Assembly (NCBI RefSeq): GCF_964340395.1
Contig: NC_135558.1
Coordinates: forward strand, 4,356,001 to 4,420,000
Length of the DNA stretch: 64,000 nucleotides
Source of the DNA: Glandiceps talaboti
Lineage: Eukaryota; Hemichordata; Enteropneusta; Spengelidae
Reading direction: 5' to 3'
Shown: piece after piece, positions 1 to 10,687 of the stretch
Numbering within the stretch: the first letter of the stretch is position 1
How the letters are laid out: the number at the start of each line of letters is the position of its first letter
Notes under the pieces: generated by a model
Database searches by the model: none
Seen by the model: only the letters and a program-made list of their open reading frames with translations
Told to the model about the DNA's origin: nothing
Translations under genes and position numbers: made by a program

Positions 1-1065
1 TTTTAAAAAACTAAAGACAGGACCTGCCATTCTTTCATGATGTACATGTATGTTCTTGATTTTAATACCAGTACATGTGTAGCTTATTTGCATTTGAAAA
101 CATCTTATTAGCATAAAAAGTCTGTAAATATCACCATGATAAACCTTGTATTGCAATAGCACCAGAGAAGGATCACACTGCATTATCACAGCTCAGACCA
201 CTGGATGAAAATACAGTTTGGGATATTTACAGTCTCTAGAAAATCTATTAGAATCTATCCTAATCATATATCTTTAATTCTGTTAGAATCTATCCTAGTT
301 AGAATCTATCCTACTGTTTATGAATAAATTAAAAACTATTTTGCATTTGAATACACTCATAATTCACATTGACTTTATTCTCTATGAAACCCTGTTTCAT
401 TTATTTCAAAGAAAATCTTTTGATGAAACTAGTGTTGGAATAGTTCCTGTCTTCATGAATCACAACACTTCTCTGTACAATATCCTGGTAAAACCCTCTA
501 TGGCTTTCATCTCCTGTTTTGCACTGTATGGTGTTTCCTCTTTTAGTTTCAGGGAAGGAAGAGACATGCTTTGGCAGTTCAAAGGATCCCTATCACTCTT
601 CACAATGTGATTAAATATAAAATTTGCACAATTGATTTATTCTTTTTAAACCTAGCTAAGGGAGCAGAGCGGCAATTGAGGTGATGGCTTACTTTCGATA
701 GACACAAACTGAAACTAATGTTGTTGTATGAGGTACTAAGGTTACACAAGTGGGAGATAGCAGTGCCTAGGCCTCTGTTGTGCATATAATCACCATGCAA
801 TCAAAATAGTGTAACTCCAAAATGTACATTGCAAGATCATGGAAGTTACCAGAAATGCCATCCTACTGTGAATATTATTAAACCAATATCAATTCAACAG
901 CATATATCAACATGCTGCAACATATTTTTTAACCTCAACTGCCATTCTAATGTGTTACATCACTACAGTATGAGATAAATGAAATTAACAAGTGTTATGT
1001 AAGTGTATTGATAATAATAATAATTATGTCTGTGCATGTCATGTAGGGTGGGCAAGAAGTTTGAA
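1..1065. other. Upstream flank without recognisable gene
   Basis: AT-rich sequence with no exon-like motif that I recognise on either strand. The only local structure is three copies of the word TTAGAATCTATCCTA between 248 and 313. Confidence 0.5.
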
Positions 1066-1455
1066 GTTGTGACCTCAGTTGACCTATGCTATTCAGGGTT
1101 CTCCAATGCTAGTCTGTACTGGCCACTGTGACCTTAGTTGACCCACACTATTCAGGGTTCTCCAATGCTAGTCTGTACTGGCCACTGTGACCTTAGTTGA
1201 CCCACACTATTCAGGGTTCTCCAGCAATGCTAGTCTGTACTGGCCACTGTGACCTTAGTTGACCTATGCTATTCAGGGTTCTCCAATGCTAGTCTGTACT
1301 GGCCACTGTGACCTTAGTTGACCTATGCTATTCAGGGTTCTCCAATGCTAGTCTGTACTAGTCATTTTGACCTTAGTTGACCCACACTATTCAGGGTTCT
1401 CCAATGCCAGTCTGTACTAGTCATTTTGACCTTAGTTGACCCATGTTATTCAGTT
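1066..1455. repeat. 59-bp minisatellite with a DR4 motif in every unit
   Basis: Six to seven units of about 59 bp (one is 62 bp), each reading TGACCTTAGTTGACCC/T, then CTATTCAGGGTTCTCCA and TAGTCTGTACTGGCCACT. The conserved TGACCT-N4-TGACC(C/T) cores start at 1070, 1129, 1188, 1250, 1309, 1368 and 1427. Confidence 0.92.
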
Positions 1456-1479
1456 TGATTTTTAAAGTTACCATATGGA

Positions 1480-1792
1480 TGGCAAACGGGTATTTACTTT
1501 GCATTTACAAATCGATAAAACACCTCTGCTATGTTTTTATACTTGAAAATACAATGTGGTACAATATACCATATACCAAGACCTTGTTTGTAACTCAAAA
1601 CATTGCAAAAAAAATTTAAAAATGTGTTATTGTACTCAAAAAACTTTTGACACGTTTTTTTATATTTTTGTAATTTTACTGAATTACAAACACTGACTTG
1701 ATCAATGCTATTTCACAATGTTTTTTCAGGTACGAAAACATAGCAGAGTTGTCTTAAGAATGAAATATAAAAAATAAATACCCATTTGTCAT
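1480..1792. mobile_element. Full-length foldback (MITE-like) element
   Basis: The ends are inverted (TGGCAAACGGGTATTTA on the left; TAAATACCCATTTGTCA on the right) and the arms stay complementary inward: CTCTGCTATGTTTTTATAC pairs with the right-arm GTACGAAAACATAGCAGAG, and TTTGTAACTCAAAACATTGC with a degenerate GTAATTTTACTGAATTACAAA. The whole element is one imperfect palindrome. No protein coding capacity; target duplication unclear. Confidence 0.75.
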
Positions 1793-1839
1793 TAATATAG
1801 CCAATTTTAAAACTCTCTTTTACCTTGCAAATGGGCAGC

Positions 1840-2560
1840 TGAATACATGTCATTAAATATTATTCAAACCACTAGGGAATCAAAAAGGTTGCCAAGGACA
1901 AAATGCTAAAAATAAAGTCCTGATATTATACATTTGCCCTTGCTTTGCCAAATTTAATTTAATTTAATTTTTCAATTGATAATGAGAAACCTATTTAATA
2001 AGTCAGAATAATAGATTTTTTTGTATCTAATTTTCTATATGAATATAATTTTCATTAAAAATTGATGTCACTTTCAAGCTTTGTTTGTTTTGGTTGTGCT
2101 AGCCAGACAGATCTAGGGTGAGGACACCTGGGAATTGCACTACTACAGTTAGTGTGTGTGGCATATAAGTAGCAAGCAGACCTCTAATAGGCTTTATTGT
2201 AATACCACCTTTGAAATAAACATAAACTAGTTCTAAGAAGAATCACATAAAATAATCATTGTCAGGATGGATGTTGATATTTCAACACTAAAGTATTATG
2301 AAATTAAATAAATTCATTCAGGTTTGTTAATTTGCCTTCCTTTTCGTTTGCACATGAAGTATTATGTCACTGACACATTCCTAAGTGGGTGTGAAATTTA
2401 GGGAGGGGCACTAGTTCTACCTTTTGCCAGGACCTTTGTGCGAACACACTTGGTTTATTATTGAACATATAACTGAAGATAAGTGGACATTTGCTTATTA
2501 CGAAATTACATGACTGCCAAAATGGAAAGAGAAAGTAAGCCGACAATGACACAATCGGAT
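1840..2560. other. Intergenic stretch, nothing recognised
   Basis: AT-rich, with stop codons in all frames and no motif of a known protein. A minus-strand ORF of 61 codons (2367-2552) has no recognisable feature. Confidence 0.4.
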
Positions 2561-2569
2561 AGGTATTTA

Positions 2570-3440
2570 CGGATATCGTGGACTGTCAATTGATCCACTC
2601 CTGGGGTAGCGGTGACACCACTTTCTCTGACCTAAATTCGAGCAGACCGTACATGTAATAATTACGTTTAGGTACGTTCAAATAAAACAAAAGTGAACGG
2701 TCCCTGCCTAGACATCGACATTGTAAACATTGTCAAAATCGATCCATATTTTATCATTCAATTAGTGGTGGCAGTGATGCGTGGCTACAATATTCTAACA
2801 ATTAAAACAATTACAACAAAGATAGAATGAAACATGAATATTGAAGGCCACATAGCTCATATATTGGAGGTCACTTGAGTTGTTTCGGGTGATGATCGAT
2901 CGTCTCGGTCCATACCTACGTACACACCTACCTACCTCGCCCTGCAGTTCGGTGACCGATCAACCGAAAAACAGTGCACTCACACGTTATACTATAACCG
3001 AAATTACGTTTCCTTGGTGTGTAGATATATGAATATTGTAAATGGACACAGTGGTGAGGATTTTTACAACTCAAGTCAAACAGTTACACCGCTCACACAC
3101 GGTTAGGAAATTACATGACTTAACGTAACGACTAACGTTATGTTGTGGTTAACTGAAGCGACGTGATGCCTGTAACACTCAAAGTCAGGGTTGTCATTTG
3201 TCAAGATAACAAGCTGTAAAATAACGAAATCGCGATACGATAAAATACCACTAACCTTTATAAAATAGATAGCACAATCACCAATAACAAGAGTTCACTC
3301 ACACGGGCCTGGCTGCTAGTTTCGCGCATAGCAAGCTGCGCATTTTGAGGTCGGTCAAAGGTCGTGATTTCTCCCGTGAAGCACTTTCCAAAATGGCGCT
3401 GTTTTTGGTTGTGTTGTTGTGGGACCGCTGTTTTTGACTA
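2570..3440 (+). promoter_or_regulatory. Likely POMT1 promoter region
   Basis: CpG dinucleotides are clearly denser here (CGATCGATCGTCTCGG near 2894, CGCG, GCGC near 3323) than in the surrounding AT-rich DNA, and the segment ends just before the POMT1 start exon. It holds a DR1-like motif CGGTCAAAGGTCG (3352-3364) and an AAAATGGCGCT word at 3390-3400 resembling the YY1 sites often found at animal start sites. No TATA box was identified. Whether it also serves a divergent minus-strand gene cannot be judged. Confidence 0.55.
3393..3437 (+). other. Short upstream ORF in the putative POMT1 leader
   Basis: ATGGCGCTG... opens 14 codons (MALFLVVLLWDRCF) and closes with TGA at 3435-3437. If transcription starts at or before about 3390 it would precede the POMT1 ATG and could dampen translation. 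No evidence that it is translated. Confidence 0.35.
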
Positions 3441-3680
3441 AAATGTGAGTTTGGATAAAAAAGTTAACGTATTTCAAAATGAACAATTCTGCACATCGTT
3501 CAAATGTTTTGCAATTTTTTTTGGACAAGTTAAAGTAGAATTATCGTGTGTGAGTGAGTATTGGTACAATATTGGTCTGCAAGTTCAACAGCTGACGACG
3601 ACAGGGCCAGGGGCCGTCTGCTTCGTTAACTAAATCTTGCCAGTCCCCATTCATCTTTAAGAATATGCAAATTAGTGAAG

Positions 3681-3698
3681 ATGGAAAGTAATACTGAA
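3681..3698 (+). CDS. POMT1: POMT1 coding exon 1 (start codon, 6 codons)
   Basis: ATG followed by five codons (MESNTE) and a GTAAGC donor at 3699. The start has A at -3 and G at +4, an in-frame TAA lies upstream at 3627, and the exon ends in phase 0, exactly matching exon 2. Upstream exon structure is not certain: a GTGAGT donor at 3445 could end a separate non-coding leader exon. Confidence 0.75.
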
Positions 3699-4019
3699 GT
3701 AAGCTAAGTAACTTTTTAAATATTGCTTCATATATAAAATGCTAACAAAATGTGTAAAAAGTTTGTTATTGTATGTACAATAACAAAGATTTTACACATT
3801 TATTATGCTTTTGCAATTTACTGAGTTACAAACAAGGACTTTAATAGCATATATTGTAACATATGTTTCAGTCACATTGACTTTGCAGGTAGGAAGCCAT
3901 GATAAAATTATTTTTTAAATTAAAAATCCAAAATAAATACCCAATCCTCATATAATTTTACATGATTAGAACATGTCATTGTTTATAAAAAAAAAAAAAA
4001 AATTTAAAATTTATTTTAA

Positions 4020-4069
<50 letters not shown>

Positions 4070-5410
4070 TCTATCTATTTATTTATTTATTTATTTATTT
4101 ATTTATAATAAATAGATAATTAACTTTATGTAGCTGCACTACCTGCTACAGTTTTATACATGACATCATATATTGGCTGCAATATACATACCTACAGTAG
4201 TATTGATGCAATAGAATATTTTTAGCATATTCATTTCATTTTGCAGGAAAAGAAGACTGAGGTAGAGGACAGCAGGCCTCCATTTGTTATAAAAGCAGAT
4301 ATTAATTTACTACTGGTTTTTCTGACAAGTTTTGCACTATGTACACGATTATGGTATCTAGAACAGCCAAGGGCAATAGTGTAAGTACTGTAGATATGCC
4401 CCAGATGTGGGTTATGTAGTCTGGATGCCAACATGGTCTCTAACTAAACCATGGTGTAAATCGTAACGATATCATATAGGAACTAGACTAGGGTTATGTA
4501 GATAGAAGTTGTATTACAGAAACACTACATGTACACCTTTGGAGAAATCCTGAACTGTATGACTTAAGTCCATAATTATAAGACACCACATACAAAGTTC
4601 TGTTCTATACAGATTTAGAGTCACGGATGATAATGATGATCAAGCTCCCACAATTATTGACACATGTAGAATAGTGTCCACCCACTAAAGTACGGTAGGT
4701 ACAAATCAGGGACATGCTAAGGAGTCTAATCCTGTAGTCTAATCCCTCATTCTAAATCCCTAGCTGGAATACAAAATGTGTAACTAGTGTACTGTCAGTT
4801 CACTTTCTACATGCTTGTTAAATTTGCCACCTTCTTTACATAGTTTCCCTTCACAATAGTTCATAAGGCACCATAGTCTCACTCACAGTGTATACCAGTA
4901 AGTGATAAAAAAAGGCTAAGGGAGGCAGAGGTAAGGCAAGGAATAGTGTTCTTAGGTAGCTGTAGATGTCTCAGATAGGTCACATAAGGGCTGATTTTTG
5001 TCTGGATATACCAGTTAATGGAGTAAAGCAGTATTGTTCATATCCTCATCCTGGCATTAGTTTATAAAGTTTTGCTAATTAAAATGAAATGTTATTTTCA
5101 AATTTGTTGCCTGGGTAATATAAGCTCCCAGCAAAGCAACACAATTCTAACCAGGATAGGATATGTTTGACTCACAGATTTGATGAAGTTCATTTTGGTC
5201 AGTTTGCTGCTATGTACTTGAGGAGAACCTTCTTCTTTGACATTCATCCACCACTCGGGAAGTTATTATATGCAGCCACTGGATACCTAGCTGGTTTTGA
5301 TGGCAATTATGTTTTCCAGAAAATTGGAGCAGGCAAGTGACTAAAACTGTACTGGCACACGCAAGGCCAGTCAACCCATTCTACAGACACATGCATGCAA
5401 GTCACTAATA

Positions 5411-5508
<98 letters not shown>

Positions 5509-8500
5509 ATCCACTCACATTCCATTTAATTATAAGTAAAAACCACAGGCATACAAATACTCCATGTATATGTATTGTAACAGCTAACTTCATACATGTG
5601 GAATGGTATTGTACTTCCATGAGTTATGTTGCAATACTTTGCATCAAAAACCAGTGTGTCATTATACTTCTTAATGAATTGTTGCATGTATTATATATAA
5701 TTATAAATGTTCATTTGAAAGCATAGAAAAGCACTGTAGTTGAGTTTTGGTAAAACTAGTCAGTTCTCACCATACCATTGTTAAGTAATGTGAATGAAAA
5801 CAAAAGAAGTCTACACAGTGGTCTAAAGGGAAAATATATTGTTTCATAGAGAGTGACAAGACTTCATTCACTTGGTCCCAGTTCAGAATATTACTCATAC
5901 ACCGAGTCAGTTTTGTGATGGTTGTTTGCTCTGGGGATGGTGTGTGCACATCCCTACAGGTGTATTCAAACAGCACAACCTATTTTGATTGATAGTAGAC
6001 AATCAAACATGGCAATGAGAAGTGGGACTTTAACAGTAATAACAAAATCTGTAAGTTTGTATTTCTAATGAATGTACTAAAACTACCAAAACAACATACT
6101 TTTATATGAACCAAAGTATTGAAATATGATTTTTAGAGTAGCAGCACAAGTCATCTGGGAGGAAAGGCAACCTTTGAATAAGTAACTGCCAGCCATTCCT
6201 TGATTAGATCTCTCACCTGAAAGCCCCTGATCGTGTGATAGTATATGTATAAGCTTGTCATTGCCATGGTGTAATTGACTGGGTTGCTCAATCAAGTAAA
6301 CCTGTAAAGACAGTGGCACTAAATATACTTTAATTGTTATGATACCTCGAGTTAGCCCCTTTGCTACTCAAGAGACAAGTCACCAGTCTGAGAGTCAAAT
6401 CAAAACCTACATAAAAGACCGTCTATAAATGGTTATATTAATATCATCATAATTTCTCTTCCTTCTATAGATTATCCACAAGACATGCCTATTTGGCATC
6501 TACGAGCACTTCCTGCTTTATTTGGTACTGCTGTATGTCCAGTTATCTATCAGATAGTAGTAGAACTAGGGTTCAATCATTGGTCAGCAGCCTTAGCAGG
6601 GGGTCTTATCCTTTTTGGTAAGTAAAATAATGCTACCTCTATTGATTAATTTAAGTTGTCTCTCGAATAGTAGAACTTAGGTTCTGTCATTGGTCAGCAA
6701 GAAAGCACAATTTACAATACAAAATTTTTGTTGTTTTTTAAAAACATTTTTGAAAGTGTTGTATTTTGTGCCGATACATAAATTTAATGAAAATCCTTTT
6801 CAGAAGGACTTTCTATGTGATAGTTCCTGACATTAAGTGAAAATGGGTTATGACACACTCCATAAGATCAAAAGAAAAACTTCATTGAAAGTGCACAGAA
6901 GTTGAGTATGGGAATGTATATACTGCAAGAAGGAATATTCATGGACTCTGGGTTCATAGTATCAAATGCAAATTTCTACTCACAATCAAACATTTTTGGA
7001 AGCGAATCCCAAATGTTCATTGATGTCTCATCAGCATCATCAGGGCTGCCATGTTTGATCGGTATCACTACAATGGACTGTAGGGATGATGCTTATGAAA
7101 TGTTAGTGAAAATTTGAATTTGCTGCCCAAATTTTTTTGACTGTAGTGTGTGAGTAGAAATTTTCACTTGATAAATTCATAATCATATACTAGTTTTACT
7201 ATTATTATAGTAACTGTAAATATCCAATTTCTAATTTCTAGTTTTTCATTAAGAAAAATGATTACTGAGAAACTTTATATTTAGTATTTGAATGTAGTTG
7301 TATAAAATTTAGAGTTAGAAAGACAGTGATTTAATAGTATTGCAAGTGAAATATGTAAAATAGTGACCAGCTGATTTACATAAAATTTGATATTTAAAAA
7401 TGATATCGTCTGCATGTCAATACAGAAATATACAAGTGAGGAAATTTGTAACATTGTTGTTGTCTTCCCAGATAATTCTTTGGTAACACAATCCAGATTT
7501 ATTCTGTTGGATCCAATGTTGATGTTTTTTTCTATGATGTCTATATTATCAGTGTTAAAATTTAGAAATCTCAAAAGCAAGTAAGTATAATCCCACTCAG
7601 TGGTAGTGATAGTAGATTTCATTTGTGTCATCACTAGTGTGTTGTGGGTTCAAAACTAGGTTTTCCTGTGAGTCATCACTCAGTAAGACTAACAGATAGG
7701 AGAACATCATAGCTTGGTGGGTCACAACAAAGTGCTGTGCATCAGTGGTGCATCAGATTGGCTGAGAGGGCACACTGGTTACTGTTATTTATCATAAAAA
7801 TGTTACAGTAACAATAACTTTCACTTTTGCTGATTGAAAAGTACTTGTCTTGTACTGGAAAGAGTTATATCCTTATAAGGTGGATTTTTCTCTATACTTA
7901 TGGGTGATGGTACTCTATTACACTGACTTGATGTCCATATGCAAACCGTCATGAATTGGATACGGACCTGATTATTTGTTTGTCAACAAATTGTTAATTA
8001 GAGTAATACCTGTCAACAGATGGAAATAACACATTGCCAAATGGGTATTAACTTCTAAAGACTATTTTAGAAGTTGTGCCAATAAAAAATTATTGCAGAA
8101 TATTGTATTTATATTGTCTCAGTGGGGAATTACATTTTAAGTTAGCTTTTACATCATACCAGTGAACTATAACTATATATTTTTGTTATTTCTTATTTCC
8201 CGTCTCAGACCATTTTCCCTGTGGTGGTGGCTATGGTTAACTTCCACTGGCATATCACTGACCTGTGCAATAAGGTAGGAGATATATAAAGACAATGCTA
8301 TCTAAGACTGGAGATCAGACTCTACTATGATTTTTACCAGTGACTTTTATAACCATGTTTAGTAGAATTGCTCTTGGCTTGACATTGTAAAGTATACATT
8401 TTCACACACAACAAGTAGCAGCTAGCCATGTAAACTGTCCATCCTCTGAATATTATCAGTCAGCCATAGATGTATCATGGGCTCAGATTGCACACTTACT

Positions 8501-10634
8501 CATTGAATGGACAAGCAGTTTAAAAATCTGTTCACTAGTATCTTTAAATCATTCAAGGCCCCTATTAAAATACATGAGCCCTGAATATGCCTTGAAGATT
8601 CAGGTGTATTACCCTTCTCCATAAGCAGTTGAGGCTTTGGTAAAATTTAGATCATCTAAGTAGTACTTTCATATGACATTGTGTAGACTACCATATCTAT
8701 CAGTATGTCTTATTTTTTCTTTGTTTTGTTAATACACATGTTGTATTTTCATTTCCATCTTTTACAGTGTCAAGTATAATGCTATTTTCACTGCCAGCAT
8801 CGTGTTCTTAGTCATTGGACTTGATTTCTGGAGATTGATTAGTAATACAGATATTTCACTGGTAAGATTAATGTGATACCAGAAAGTCACCTGAAAGTTG
8901 GAATGATTTGTCAAAATAATTAGATTTTTATCACTAAGACGTAATTTGGTACAATGTATGATATGATATGTGATATGATATGATATGATACGATACGTTA
9001 TGATACGATATCAAACGATATGATGCAATGTGATACGATACAATACGAGACGAGAGGAGAGGTGAGGTGAGGTGAAGTGAGATGAGGAGTGGTCTGGTAT
9101 GTGTGGTGCGGTGTGGTGTGGTGTGGTGTGATGTGGTGTGGTGTGGTGTGGTGTACATGTAGTGTAGAGTGGTGTAGTGTCTTTTGACCAGTAATAATTA
9201 TTCTAAGCCTTCTAATCACATTCTTTGTTCAGGATAGACTTATAAAAACAGTTGTTAGCTCTTATTTCATATTGCATAATAATTCTTCTTATCATGTTAC
9301 GATTTCTTTTAGAGAACACTTTCAAAACAGTTGTTAGCCCTCATATGATTGGTGATTGTTCATTCAATAACTTTGTTTCTTCCAGGGAACACTTCTAAAA
9401 CAGTTATTAGCCCTCATATTATTGGTCATTGTTCTTCCAATCACAATGTACATTGGTATATTTTACATTCACCTGAGTATACTCAACCACAGTGGTCCAC
9501 ATGATGACATGATGACAAGTGCATTCCAGGCTACACTAAAGGTGAGATGAAAATTAGTTATCATATATGTATCCGTGATTACGTGCACTGGTACATGCAG
9601 ATACCAGTGATATTTGCCCTGCAGTGCAATAGTGAAAATGAGTGAATGACTGTGTTTTGTGCGCGAAATCACATAAGTAGGATTTTATTTGTGAAATTTG
9701 CTATTTTGGATAAGTATATGTAATGACAACAGAATCCAATGCCACGTGAGTGCAAGTGTAGTATGGTGGATGGGGGTTTGTACTCATGTTTGTGGTGTTT
9801 TCTGCTGCACTTTCACTTTCTACGATTGTAACAGTACTGCCACAGAGAACATTGCAAGCACTCATGCAAATACACCAAGTACACCATACATGTATGATAA
9901 AGCTCTTCTCATGCAGAATTAAAAATGTGTTTTACAAAGTAGGGTTCATACACACCTGGAAACTCCTGGAAAGTCCTGGAATTTCAAAGTACTCCTGGAA
10001 AATAGACCGAATGAACAATCAACATTACTGCTGTGAAGTGTCTTTAAGATATTTGGTGAAAAATATACTACTAAAAAGCATGTGTGTTGTAAAATGTATT
10101 TCGCCTATCAATACTCCTGGAAAATTACCAAAAGTTGATCTAAATATTCCTGGCAAACTCCTGGAATCTGATTTAAGTGTACGTATATGCACCATGTATA
10201 ACATACCAAGGTTCTACTGCTTGATATAGCCAGTTGACTATATAATTATATGATAATTAATTTGATTAATTTCAGGGTGGCTTGTCCTCAATAACGGATG
10301 GTCAGCCATTAGCAGTAGCATATGGCTCACAGATCACACTGCGACATACACATGGACAGCGATGTTGGCTACACTCACATGGTCACTCCTACCCTATACG
10401 ATATGAAGATGGTAGAGGTAGTAGTGCACAGCAACAAGTCACATGCTATCCATTCAAAGACATCAATAATTGGTGGATTGTTAAAAATCCAGCGAGGTAT
10501 GAACAACATATTCTAAAGTATGTGAGTCATTTCAAGGTGGTAAAGATGATGAAATGATGAGAATGATGATAATGATGACTATGTGTATGATGATGATGAC
10601 GATGACTATGTGTATGATGATGATGACAATGACT

Positions 10635-10687
<53 letters not shown>

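Noticed and set aside
1-3440. Possible divergent neighbour such as a uridine-cytidine kinase gene, as next to POMT1 in mammals
   Set aside because: I saw no P-loop or kinase motif on the minus strand upstream of the promoter.
3445-3633. 62-codon ORF just before the POMT1 start
   Set aside because: It begins at GTG within a splice-donor-like GTGAGT, is not in the POMT1 frame and shows no family motif.
5307-5525. 72-codon minus-strand ORF rich in Cys-Val
   Set aside because: It is the (CA)n tract read through and overlaps POMT1 exon 3.
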